In this document: positions 1 through 8,445 of the stretch, in pieces
Numbering within the stretch: the stretch's first letter is position 1
Layout: each line of letters opens with the position of its first letter
NCBI RefSeq assembly: GCF_008728195.1
Contig: NZ_CP031598.1
Location: 3,720,001-3,784,000 of the forward strand
DNA: 64,000 nt
From: Roseovarius indicus
Lineage (GTDB): Bacteria; Pseudomonadota; Alphaproteobacteria; Rhodobacterales; Rhodobacteraceae
Direction of reading: 5' to 3'
Notes under the pieces: generated by a model
Told to the model about the DNA's origin: nothing
Databases searched by the model: none
The model's input: the letters and a program-made list of their open reading frames with translations, nothing else
Position numbers and translations under genes: made by a program

Positions 1-1637
1 TCGAAGGCCGCGCCGGTGAGGGAGAAGCGGCCGCCCTCGGGCGCCCATTTGAAGCCCACTTCGACCTGGTCGCCGGTTTCGGGCTTGGTGACGCCGTTGG
101 CCGGTGAGGTGATCAGCGGGTTGAAGAAGCTCGAATAGGAGACGTAGGGCGTGAAGCCCGCGGCCGTTTCATAGGCGAGCGCGGCGCGCCAGGAGGTTTC
201 GCTGTCGTCGCGGCTGAAGGCGCCGGTGCCGTCCTGGCTGGTCTTGACGAAATCGTGCCGCAGGTTGGCGGTGGCGATCCAGCCGCTGCCCCAGCGCATC
301 TGGTCCTGGAAATAGAGGCCGACTTGGCGCTGCTTGGTGGTGGCGTCCTGGTAGGGCGCGCCGATCACCGGGGTGCCCGGCGGGCGGGGGCCGACGACCT
401 GGTTGGTGCCGAAGCCCGAGGCCTGCATCTCGTCGATCTCGTAATAGCGCGCGTCGAGGCCGAAGAGCAGGTCGTGCTCGACCGGCCCGGTCGAGACGGT
501 GCCGTAGTAGCGCAGGTCGGTCTGGGCGGTGGCGACCTGGGTGTCATGCTCGAAGGCGATCAGGCTGAGGGTGCCCTGGGCGTCGCCCGGGCCGGGGGCG
601 TAGCCGGCATAGCCGAAGGGGTAGTAATAGCGCTCGTGCACGTCGGCATAGCCCAGCCGGCCGATGCCGGTGAAGGTGAAGCCGTTCGCCAGCTCGCGCT
701 CGACGATGGCCGAGACCGAGGCCTGGCGGCGTTCGTAGCTGTCCCAGTTGGGGTCGGAGAAGTTGGCGTCGGGGTCGATATAGCCGAACTGGGGCGTCGG
801 CGTGACGGTGCCCTGGTAGGGCAGGAAGCTGCTGCCGTTGTGCTTCTCGTCGGCGATGTGGATGTTGGCCAGCAGCGTGACCTCGGTGCCGCCGTCGGTG
901 GTGAACTTGTAGGAGGGCGCGAAGGTGCCGCGCAGGCCCTCGTTGAGGGCGTCGTACTTGTCGCCGCCTTCGAGCCGGCCGGTGAGGCGGTAGGCGCGGT
1001 CCTCGCCGATGTCGTTGCCGTAGTCGAATTCGAGATAGGCGCCGGTGGCGTCGTTGAGGCCGAAGGTCAGCTCGCGGATGCGGCCGCCGGGGCGCTTGGA
1101 GACGTAGTTGACGATGCCGCCCGGGTTCGAGCCGCCGTAGAGCGCCGAGGAGGGCCCGCGCAGCACCTCGATCCGCTCGATCGTGTAGGGGTCGATGAAG
1201 AAGGAGCCGAAGGCGAAGGAGAGGTTCTGGGCGTTGTCGAGGTAGATGCCGGTCTGGTCGGCCTGGAAGCCGCGGATGCGGAGCCAGTCGTAATCGTCGT
1301 CATCGCCGAACACGTCCGAGGTGACGCCGGCGGTGTAGCGCAGCGCCTCGCTGACGCGGTTGGCGCCGAAGCGTTCGATCTTCTCGCGGCCGAGCACCGA
1401 GACGGATTGCGGCACTTCGCTGACGGTGACGGGCGCCTTGGTGCCGGTCACGGTGGGCGGGTTCATGTCGGCGCCGACGGGTCCGGTGGCGTCTTCCTGG
1501 TTTTGCAGGGTGAGCGTGCCGAGGTCGAAATTCTCGTCTTCGGCCTGGGCATAGGCGGCGGTGGCTGCGGAGAGCAGCAGAAGCCCGGCGGCGCCCAGTC
1601 GCGCGGCGCCAAGGGCTTGGGTTTTGCGTGTGGCCAT
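1..1637 (-). CDS. TonB-dependent siderophore receptor (C-terminus beyond left edge)
   Basis: Outer-membrane receptor for a ferric siderophore; about 545 residues are present and the reading frame runs open off the left edge. The start ATG at 1637 is followed by a signal peptide of about 30 residues ending in AYAQA. A plug domain comes next (VPQSVSVLGREKIERFG, then LRGPSSALYGGSNPGG), then alternating aromatic beta-strands of a barrel. The VPQSVSV plug motif is typical of the FhuA/FpvA/FepA siderophore subfamily. It lies upstream of an AraC regulator on the same strand and near a siderophore import operon. The ligand cannot be read from sequence. Family call firm, substrate inferred. Confidence 0.93.
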   Translation of the reverse strand, partial: MATRKTQALGAARLGAAGLLLLSAATAAYAQAEDENFDLGTLTLQNQEDATGPVGADMNPPTVTGTKAPVTVSEVPQSVSVLGREKIERFGANRVSEALRYTAGVTSDVFGDDDDYDWLRIRGFQADQTGIYLDNAQNLSFAFGSFFIDPYTIERIEVLRGPSSALYGGSNPGGIVNYVSKRPGGRIRELTFGLNDATGAYLEFDYGNDIGEDRAYRLTGRLEGGDKYDALNEGLRGTFAPSYKFTTDGGTEVTLLANIHIADEKHNGSSFLPYQGTVTPTPQFGYIDPDANFSDPNWDSYERRQASVSAIVERELANGFTFTGIGRLGYADVHERYYYPFGYAGYAPGPGDAQGTLSLIAFEHDTQVATAQTDLRYYGTVSTGPVEHDLLFGLDARYYEIDEMQASGFGTNQVVGPRPPGTPVIGAPYQDATTKQRQVGLYFQDQMRWGSGWIATANLRHDFVKTSQDGTGAFSRDDSETSWRAALAYETAAGFTPYVSYSSFFNPLITSPANGVTKPETGDQVEVGFKWAPEGGRFSLTGAAF

Positions 1638-1734
1638 GTCGGCGTCCCTCTGAATGATATCACGGCTGGCCGCGGTGGCGCCGGGTGGGGCACCGGGCGT
1701 CGCTGGCAGCTTGCGTCAGGGTACCTGATAAAAA

Positions 1735-2616
1735 CTATCGGGTTGGGTTGTCTTGAACAATCGGACCATCGCCGCCGGCGGCGTGGCCTTGCGCCCAGCG
1801 CGCCGGGGCAAGGCCGGTTTCGGCGCGGAAGCTGCGGGAGAAATGGGCCTGGTCGGCGAAGCCCGTGACCTGGGCCACCTCGGCGCAGGGGAGGCCGTGC
1901 ACGAGAAGCCGCTTCGCATAGCCCAGCTTGATGCCCAGCACCCATTGATAGGGCGACTGGCCGGTTTCCCGGCGGAAGGTGCGGTTGAAATGGGTGCGCG
2001 AGAGGCCGGAGGCCCGGGCGAGGTCGTCGATGACGATGCGTTGGGCCATGCGCTCGAAGACATGGGAGCGGAGCCGGTCGAGCCAGCCGTTGCCGGCGCC
2101 GCCATCCGGGCGGCCGGCGCGGTCGAGGTGGAAGATCTCGGTCACCGCCGCGCGGGCGAGCGCCTCGCCCCGGGCAGGCGACTGGCGGGCGGCGGCGCAT
2201 GCGTCGCGCAGCATGCCGGCCAGCAGGGCGAGCGGGCCGAGATCGGGCAGGATCACCGGGCGGTCGAGGGCCGTGCCCGGTTCGACCAGTTCCCGCAGGC
2301 GGTTGAGGGGCAGGTGGATGTCGACATGGCAGAGCTCGCCCGGCTCCTCGATGGTGCCCCAGACCTCGAGCCCGGCGGGGATGTAGCACCCCGCCGCCGG
2401 TTCGGGCGTGGCGCCGCGGGCGCGGGAGAGCGACAGGCGGCGGTCGTCGAGGATCAGCACGAAGCGCGGATGCAGCGAGGCGTAGCGCCCGCCCGCGCTG
2501 GCGCTGCCCTTGACGCGCCAGTAGTCGACGACCATTCGGTCGAGCGCGAGGCTGCGCAGCTCTGCGAGGGGCTGGAAGCCCTGCACGGCCGCATACATCC
2601 TTGGGTGAAAGGTCAT
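1735..2616 (-). CDS. AraC-family transcriptional regulator
   Basis: A 293-residue regulator with a variable N-terminal sensor half and a C-terminal double helix-turn-helix of AraC type (IVIDDLARASGLSRTHFNRTF, then VAQVTGFADQAHFSRSF) over about the last 100 residues. The ATG at 2616 is chosen because GGAG sits 5-6 bases upstream; a longer open frame to 2781 lacks this. The gene lies between a siderophore receptor and, divergently, an ABC exporter. By analogy with PchR-type regulators it may activate these genes when the ferric siderophore is present; that is inference from context. The N-terminal half shows no motif I can name. Confidence 0.9.
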   Translation of the reverse strand: MTFHPRMYAAVQGFQPLAELRSLALDRMVVDYWRVKGSASAGGRYASLHPRFVLILDDRRLSLSRARGATPEPAAGCYIPAGLEVWGTIEEPGELCHVDIHLPLNRLRELVEPGTALDRPVILPDLGPLALLAGMLRDACAAARQSPARGEALARAAVTEIFHLDRAGRPDGGAGNGWLDRLRSHVFERMAQRIVIDDLARASGLSRTHFNRTFRRETGQSPYQWVLGIKLGYAKRLLVHGLPCAEVAQVTGFADQAHFSRSFRAETGLAPARWAQGHAAGGDGPIVQDNPTR

Positions 2617-2861
2617 GAACTCCGCCTCTGCGTCTGGTGGCTGGGCGGGGTCGCTGGCTGAGGCTGGTTGTATCCTTTCGCAAAGGGGAGTCAACCGGAG
2701 CGGGGCCCCTGCCCTGCCCGTATCGAGGGGCCGATCGTTCAAGCGCCGGGGATTGCCCAAAGTGGCGGCAGCGATTATCACGCGCAGCAGCCAGTCGGTC
2801 CGGCGCCCGGCCGGGGACCAGCCAAACCACGACCCTTCCGGAACAGCGCGGGCGGCGGACC
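2617..2861. promoter_or_regulatory. Divergent intergenic region between AraC regulator and ABC exporter
   Basis: This 245-bp gap separates the starts of the AraC gene (minus) and the ABC exporter (plus), so it should carry both promoters and the operator. I see no clear long palindrome or consensus Fur box by eye. Frames open through the region on both strands have codon use and residue composition unlike the genes around them and are taken as non-coding. Confidence 0.5.
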
Positions 2862-4508
2862 ATGCTCAGAGATTTCTTCGCGTATTACCGCCCGTGGCGG
2901 GGGCTTTTCCTGCTGGATTTCGGCTGTGCCATCGCGTCCGGCCTGCTGGAGCTGGCCTTTCCGATTGCCATCAAGTTCTACATCGACCGGCTTTTGCCGA
3001 GCGGCGACATGCCCCTGATCATCCTGGCGGCGGCCGGGTTGCTGTTGGTGTACCTGTTCAATGCCGGGCTGATGGCGGTGGTGACCTATTGGGGCCACAT
3101 GCTGGGCATCAATATCGAGACGGAGATGCGGCGGAAGGCGTTCGACCAATTGCAGCGGCTGTCTTTCGCGTTCTTCGACCGGCAGCGCACCGGCACGCTG
3201 GTGGCGCGGGTGACGCGCGATCTGGAAGAGATCGGCGAGGTGGCGCATCACGGGCCGGAAGACCTGTTCGTGGCGCTGATGACCTTTGTCGGGGCCTTCA
3301 TCCTGATGGTGTTCATCAATGTCGAGCTGGGGCTGATCACGGCGGTGATCTTTCCGGCGGTGGTGGTGCTGGTGGCGGTCTATGGCCGCAGGCTGACGCA
3401 GACCTGGCAGCAGATCTATCGCAGCGTGGCGAATTTCAACGTGCGGCTGGAAGAGAACGTGGGCGGGATGCGGGTGGTTCAGTCCTTTGCCAACGAGGCG
3501 CATGAGAAGGACCTCTTTGCCAAGGACAACGCCAATTACCGGCGCACCAAGCTCGATGCCTATCGGCTGATGGCGGCGTCGACCACGCTGAATTACATGG
3601 GGATGCGGCTGGTGCAGGTGGCGATCCTGGTGGCGGGCGCGGTTTTCGTGGCGCAGGGGCACTTGAGCATCGGCGGCTTCGTGGCCTTCCTGCTGCTGGT
3701 GGGCGTGTTCTTCCGTCCGCTCGACAAGATCGCGGCGGTGATGGAGCTTTATCCGCGCGGGCTGGCCGGGTTTCAGCGCTACCAGGACCTGATGGCGCTG
3801 GAGCCGGACGTGGCCGAAAAGCCCGACGCGCGGGAGGCGCCGGCGTTTCGCGGGGCCATCGAATTCGAGAATGTCTCGTTCAGCTATGACGCGGCGATGC
3901 CGGTGCTGGAGGATATCTCGATTTCCGTCGCGGCGGGCGAGACGGTGGCGATTGTCGGCCAGTCGGGCGCGGGCAAGTCGACGCTGGTGTCGCTGGTGCC
4001 GCGGTTCTACGACCCGCAGGGCGGGCGCATCCTGATCGACGGCACGGATATCCGCGAGCTGACGCTGGCGAGCCTGCGGCGGCAGATCGGGGTGGTCAGC
4101 CAGGACGTGTTCCTGTTCGGCGGCACGCTGCGCGAGAACGTGGCCTATGGGCGGCTGGGCGCCAGCGAGGCGGAGATCCTCGAGGCGTTGGACCAGGCGC
4201 AGTTGAGCGAGTTGGTGCAGAGCCTGCCGCAGGGGTTGGATACGGTGGTGGGCGAGCGCGGCGTGGCGCTGTCGGGCGGGCAGAAGCAGCGCGTGGCGAT
4301 TGCGCGGACCTTCCTGAAGGATCCGCCGATCCTGATTTTGGACGAGGCGACATCGGCGCTGGACCTGGAGACGGAAAAGCGCATTCAGACGGCGCTGAAC
4401 CGGCTGTCGGAGGGGCGCACCTCTCTGGTGATCGCGCACCGGCCGCAGACGATCAAGGATGCCGACCGGGTTGTGCGGGTCGAGGGCGGCCAGCTTATCG
4501 CGGCGTGA
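2862..4508 (+). CDS. Half-size ABC exporter (fused membrane and ATPase domains)
   Basis: A 548-residue MsbA-type half transporter that should work as a dimer in the inner membrane. Residues about 1-310 carry six membrane segments and the exporter intracellular loops. The ATPase domain follows, with Walker A GQSGAGKST, signature ALSGGQKQR, Walker B ILILDEATSALD and the H-loop in VIAHRPQT. The ATG at 2862 follows a purine-rich GGCGGCGGA; a longer frame from 2637 has an implausible N-terminus. Context suggests export of a siderophore or release of iron from one, as in IrtAB-type systems, but a generic lipid or drug exporter cannot be excluded. Confidence 0.88.
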   Translation: MLRDFFAYYRPWRGLFLLDFGCAIASGLLELAFPIAIKFYIDRLLPSGDMPLIILAAAGLLLVYLFNAGLMAVVTYWGHMLGINIETEMRRKAFDQLQRLSFAFFDRQRTGTLVARVTRDLEEIGEVAHHGPEDLFVALMTFVGAFILMVFINVELGLITAVIFPAVVVLVAVYGRRLTQTWQQIYRSVANFNVRLEENVGGMRVVQSFANEAHEKDLFAKDNANYRRTKLDAYRLMAASTTLNYMGMRLVQVAILVAGAVFVAQGHLSIGGFVAFLLLVGVFFRPLDKIAAVMELYPRGLAGFQRYQDLMALEPDVAEKPDAREAPAFRGAIEFENVSFSYDAAMPVLEDISISVAAGETVAIVGQSGAGKSTLVSLVPRFYDPQGGRILIDGTDIRELTLASLRRQIGVVSQDVFLFGGTLRENVAYGRLGASEAEILEALDQAQLSELVQSLPQGLDTVVGERGVALSGGQKQRVAIARTFLKDPPILILDEATSALDLETEKRIQTALNRLSEGRTSLVIAHRPQTIKDADRVVRVEGGQLIAA

Positions 4509-4615
4509 GCGCCCGTGCATTGACATTGGGGCGCACCCTGACTTGAATGCGCGCAGCCAAGACGTGCCCCGCGCCTCTGAGCCATGAAATACGGCTGACC
4601 AGAACGGAGGTGCGC

Positions 4616-5548
4616 ATGCTACGGCCTGCCCTTATTGCTATTTCCTCTATCGTCCTGAGCGCGGGTGCGGCACTGGGCTGTGACGGGCGTGTGATCGAGG
4701 ACGCCGCCGTTTACGACGCGCCGCTTTGCGTGCCGGCCGAGCCGCAGCGGGTGGTTGTGCTCGACGCGAGTTTCGGGCTGGGGATCGGGCTTGATGTTGG
4801 TCTGCCCATCGTCGGCGCGCCGCTCGACAACATAAGCGATGAGGCGTTGAAGGCGCGGGCGGTGGAGGCGGATGTCACCAGCACCGGGTTCGTGACCGAG
4901 CCGAGCCTCGAGACCATCGTGGCGCTGCAGCCCGACCTGATCGTGGGGTTCGTCGGCAGCCCATCGATGGCGAGCGGGGTCTATCCGCAGATCTCGCAGC
5001 TGGCGCCGACGCTGCTTTACACGGATATCGACTGGCGGGCCTATTACGGGCTGATGGCGGGGATGACCGGCAAGACCGGGGAGATCGAGGCGCGGCTGGC
5101 GGAGTATGACGCGCGGCTCGCGGATATCCGGCAAAGGATGCCGGAGAAGACGGTGTCGGTGCTGCGCATCACCTCGTGGGATTTCCAGGTGTATCTGGAT
5201 GCGCCGCGCAGCTATGCGCCTTTCGCGGTCATGCAGAAGGCGGGGGTCGAGCGCACGGATTACGAGACCTCGGACGACCCGGACATGTCGATGAAGCGCC
5301 CGGGGTGGGAGGAGCTGGCGGAGCTCGATGGCGACGTGCTGCTTTACATCGTGGGCGGCACGAACGATTCCGACAAGGACGGGCGGCACGAAGAGGTGCT
5401 GAACAACCCGCTGTGGCAGATGCTGCCGGCGGTGCAGTCGGGCGATGTGCACCGGGTCGGGCATGGGACGTGGATGCAGTTCAGCGGGCTCGATTCGGCG
5501 CACCAGGTGCTCGACGATCTGGAGCGTTACGTCATCGGTGAGGAATGA
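4616..5548 (+). CDS. Periplasmic ferric-siderophore binding protein (FecB/FhuD type)
   Basis: A 310-residue periplasmic binding protein of the class III (helical backbone) family that delivers ferric siderophore to the FecCD permeases. The ATG at 4616 has a strong ACGGAGG six bases upstream. An N-terminal hydrophobic signal of about 20 residues ends in GAALGC; the Cys could be lipidated but the lipobox is not canonical. Typical family features are PQRVVVLDASF near the start of the mature protein and the ALQPDLIVGF segment. Its stop overlaps the next start (ATGA), so it is translationally coupled to the permease. Confidence 0.92.
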   Translation: MLRPALIAISSIVLSAGAALGCDGRVIEDAAVYDAPLCVPAEPQRVVVLDASFGLGIGLDVGLPIVGAPLDNISDEALKARAVEADVTSTGFVTEPSLETIVALQPDLIVGFVGSPSMASGVYPQISQLAPTLLYTDIDWRAYYGLMAGMTGKTGEIEARLAEYDARLADIRQRMPEKTVSVLRITSWDFQVYLDAPRSYAPFAVMQKAGVERTDYETSDDPDMSMKRPGWEELAELDGDVLLYIVGGTNDSDKDGRHEEVLNNPLWQMLPAVQSGDVHRVGHGTWMQFSGLDSAHQVLDDLERYVIGEE

Positions 5549-6546
5549 CCGCCGCCGCCGGACGCCATGCCGCCCTGCCCTTTCTGCTCGCCGTCGCCCT
5601 GCTGGTGCTGGCCGTCTGGGCGATGGGCGTGGGGGCCAGCGACATTCCGATGGGGCGCGTGGCGCAGGCGCTTTGGGCGCCGGGAACCGAGCGGGCGGAT
5701 ATCGTGGTGATGCAGGTGCGGCTGCCGCGGGTGCTGGCCGGGGTGTCGGCGGGCGCCGCGCTGGCGGTGGCCGGCGCGATCATGCAGGCAGTGACCGGTA
5801 ACCCGCTGGCCGAGCCCGGGATCATGGGCGTGAATGCGGGGGCGGCCTTTGCGGTGGTGTGCGGGCTGGCCTTCCTGGGCCTGACGGCTGTGTCGGAGCT
5901 GATCTGGATGGCGTTTGTCGGCGCGGGCGCGGCGGCGGCGCTGGTCTATGCGCTCGGCACGGCGGGGCGGAGCGGGCCGACGCCCCTGAAGCTGGTGCTT
6001 GCGGGGGTGGTGGTGACGACGTTCCTGGGGTCGGTGACGACGACGATCCTGCTGTTCGATGCGCAGACGCTGGACACGGTGCGGTTCTGGACCGTCGGGT
6101 CGCTCAAGGGGCGGCAGCTGGGGGATGTGGTGGCGGTTCTGCCCTACCTGGCGGTGGCGCTGGTGGCCGCGCTGGTCTGCGGGGCGCAGTTCACCGCGAT
6201 GAGCCTTGGGGCCGACGTGGCGCGGGGGCTGGGGCAGAATGCGCTGGCGTGGCGGGCGATTGCGGCCTTGCTGGTGGTGGGGCTTGCGGGCTCGGCGGTG
6301 GCGATTGCCGGGCCGGTGGCGTTCGTCGGGCTGGTGGTGCCGCATATCGTGCGGATGTGCATCGGGGCGGATTACCGGCGCATCCTGCCGCTTTGCCTTT
6401 TGGGGGGTGCGGCGCTGACGCTCTGTGCCGACACCCTGCCCCGCGCGCTGTCGGATCGGGACATTCCGGTGGGGATCACGCTGGCCGTGCTGGGGGCGCC
6501 GTTCTTCATCTGGCTGGCGCGGCGGCACGGCGGGGCCGGGGCATGA
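5545..6546 (+). CDS. FecCD-family iron-siderophore permease, first subunit
   Basis: A 333-residue integral membrane protein with about nine to ten hydrophobic segments. It shows the FecCD family hallmark near residue 80-100 (GNPLAEPGIMGVNAGAAF) and the GPVAFVGLVVPH segment near the C-terminus, which includes the ATPase-coupling region. It overlaps the binding-protein gene by four bases and the next permease by four bases, which indicates coupled translation of a heterodimeric permease. It transports ferric siderophore from periplasm to cytoplasm. Confidence 0.94.
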   Translation: MTAAAGRHAALPFLLAVALLVLAVWAMGVGASDIPMGRVAQALWAPGTERADIVVMQVRLPRVLAGVSAGAALAVAGAIMQAVTGNPLAEPGIMGVNAGAAFAVVCGLAFLGLTAVSELIWMAFVGAGAAAALVYALGTAGRSGPTPLKLVLAGVVVTTFLGSVTTTILLFDAQTLDTVRFWTVGSLKGRQLGDVVAVLPYLAVALVAALVCGAQFTAMSLGADVARGLGQNALAWRAIAALLVVGLAGSAVAIAGPVAFVGLVVPHIVRMCIGADYRRILPLCLLGGAALTLCADTLPRALSDRDIPVGITLAVLGAPFFIWLARRHGGAGA

Positions 6547-7526
6547 ACCGGGCCGCCCTTCTGACGATGCCGCCGCTGCTTGTGGTGCTGTTCCTGCTGG
6601 CGCTGGCGGTGGGCGATCAGAGGCTGCCGGTCGGGCAGATCCTCGGGGCGCTGGTGGGCGCCGAGGGCGTGCCGGCGCATGTCGAGACGATCGTGACCGG
6701 GCTGCGCCTGCCCCGGGCGGTGATGGCGGTGCTGCTGGGCACGGCGCTTGGGGTGGCGGGGGCCGTCTGCCAGGCGGTGATGCGCAACCCGCTGGCCGAA
6801 CCGGGCTTGCTGGGCATCAACGCGGGCGCGGCGCTGGCGGCGATGGTGGTGATCGTGCAGGTCGAGACGGTGCCCGAGCGGCTGCTGCCGGTGGTGACCT
6901 TTGCCGGGGCGGTCGGCATGACGGTGGCGATCTTCCTGCTGGCGTGGCGGCAGGGGACGACCTCGCTGCGGCTGATCCTGATCGGTGTGGGGCTGTCGGC
7001 GCTGGCGGGCGCCGGGGCGAGCTTCATCTCGACCTTCGGCGATATCTCCCTCGTGCAAAGGGCGATGGTGTGGCTGTCGGGCAGCCTTCAGGACAGCCGC
7101 TGGATCAAGGTGCAGACCCTGTTTGCCTGGGCGGCGGTGCCGATGCTGGTGATCTGGCTGGCGGCAAGGGAGCTTGACCTGTTGTCGCTGGGCGATGACG
7201 TGGCAAGGGGGCGCGGGCAGCGGGTGAACCTGCTTCGGGGGCTGATGATGCTGGGCTGTGCGCTCATTGCCGGGGCGGCGGTCGCGGCGGCCGGGCCGAT
7301 CGCCTTCGTGGGCCTGGCCGCGCCGCATATCGCGCGCGCGCTGACCGGGCGGTCGCATGTCACGCTGATCCCGGCCTCGGCGCTGACCGGGGCGCTGATC
7401 GTGCTGGCGGCGGATATCGTGGCGCGGCGGGCGCTGGCGCCGGTGCAACTGCCGGTGGGCGTGGTCACGGCGCTGCTGGGCGCGCCTTTTTTCGGATACC
7501 TGCTTTGGACGAAACGCCATGAGTGA
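6543..7526 (+). CDS. FecCD-family iron-siderophore permease, second subunit
   Basis: A 327-residue paralogue of the preceding permease with the same marks: NPLAEPGLLGINAGAAL near residues 80-100 and GPIAFVGLAAPH near the C-terminus. The ATG at 6543 overlaps the stop of the first permease; a much longer open frame from 5859 runs through the preceding gene in another frame and is not real. It overlaps the ATPase gene by eight bases. Together the two permeases form the membrane channel of the importer. Confidence 0.94.
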   Translation: MNRAALLTMPPLLVVLFLLALAVGDQRLPVGQILGALVGAEGVPAHVETIVTGLRLPRAVMAVLLGTALGVAGAVCQAVMRNPLAEPGLLGINAGAALAAMVVIVQVETVPERLLPVVTFAGAVGMTVAIFLLAWRQGTTSLRLILIGVGLSALAGAGASFISTFGDISLVQRAMVWLSGSLQDSRWIKVQTLFAWAAVPMLVIWLAARELDLLSLGDDVARGRGQRVNLLRGLMMLGCALIAGAAVAAAGPIAFVGLAAPHIARALTGRSHVTLIPASALTGALIVLAADIVARRALAPVQLPVGVVTALLGAPFFGYLLWTKRHE

Positions 7527-8319
7527 GACAGGGGCCATACTGGCCACACGGAACGCGTCGATGGGCTATGGCAACGGCGACGTCGTCAGCGGCCTCGACC
7601 TGGAGATCGCGCCGGGGCGGTTCACCGCGCTGCTGGGGCCGAATGGCTGTGGCAAGTCGACCATCCTGCGCAGCCTTGCGGGGCTGCACCGGTTGCAGGG
7701 CGGCGAGGTGCTGCTGGATGGCAAGCCCATCGCAAGGCAATCGGCGCGGGCCATTGCGCGGCGGGTCGGGATCCTGGCGCAATCGGCCAGCCCGCCGGAC
7801 GGGCTGACGGTGGAAGACCTCGTGCGGCAGGGGCGTTATCCGCATCGGTCGATCTTTGGCAGCTGGTCGGAAAGGGATGCCGAGGCGGTGGAGACCGCCC
7901 TGCGGCTGACCGCGCTGGAGGATCTGCGGCACCGGCCCGTGGGCAACCTGTCGGGCGGGCAGCGGCAGCGGGCGTGGATTGCGATGACGCTGGCCCAGCA
8001 GAGCGACATCCTGTTGCTGGACGAGCCGACGACGTTCCTGGACCTGGCCCACCAGATCGAGGTTCTGGGGCTGATGCGCCGGCTGGTCGACCGGGAGGGC
8101 GCCACGGTGGTGGCCGTGCTGCACGACCTGATCCAGGCGGCGCGCTATGCCGACCGGCTGGTGCTGGTGCGCGACGGGCGGATCGCGGCGGAGGGCCCGC
8201 CGGGGGAGGTTCTGACGCCGGAGAACGTGCGGGCGGTGTTTGGCGTCGAGGTGGTCACGCTGACCGACCCCGATAGCGACGCGCCGATCTGCCTGCCCCG
8301 GCAGAGCCGGGAAGTGTGA
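7519..8319 (+). CDS. Iron-siderophore ABC importer ATPase (FecE/FepC type)
   Basis: A 266-residue ATPase with Walker A GPNGCGKST near residue 38, signature NLSGGQRQR, Walker B ILLLDEPTTFLD and the conserved His in VLHDL. The length and the DEPTTFLD stretch are typical of FecE/FhuC/FepC proteins. It is the last gene of the binding protein-permease-permease-ATPase operon. The start overlaps the permease end by eight bases. About 126 bp separate it from the next receptor gene, which may have its own promoter. Confidence 0.94.
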   Translation: MSETGAILATRNASMGYGNGDVVSGLDLEIAPGRFTALLGPNGCGKSTILRSLAGLHRLQGGEVLLDGKPIARQSARAIARRVGILAQSASPPDGLTVEDLVRQGRYPHRSIFGSWSERDAEAVETALRLTALEDLRHRPVGNLSGGQRQRAWIAMTLAQQSDILLLDEPTTFLDLAHQIEVLGLMRRLVDREGATVVAVLHDLIQAARYADRLVLVRDGRIAAEGPPGEVLTPENVRAVFGVEVVTLTDPDSDAPICLPRQSREV

Positions 8320-8445
8320 CAGTTAAGAAACGGTCGCCGGATTGCTGCGGTGCGGCCTTCACCCCAAGGAAGGCGCCCCCTAATCTGAGCAAAATGGTCA
8401 GCCATCGCCAGCCAGTTCCTGATTCGACAAAAAGGAAGGCAAAGG

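Noticed and set aside
255..1868. 537-codon open frame on the plus strand at the left edge
   Set aside because: It is antisense to the siderophore receptor, whose translation shows signal peptide, plug and barrel; the plus-strand product is low-complexity.
1463..2863. 466-codon minus-strand frame that spans the AraC gene
   Set aside because: The AraC protein is read in a different frame with clear HTH motifs; this frame is Arg/Pro-rich and runs into the receptor start.
8320..8445. Fur or RirA box before the second TonB receptor
   Set aside because: The region has some AT-rich words but nothing close enough to a known consensus to call by eye.
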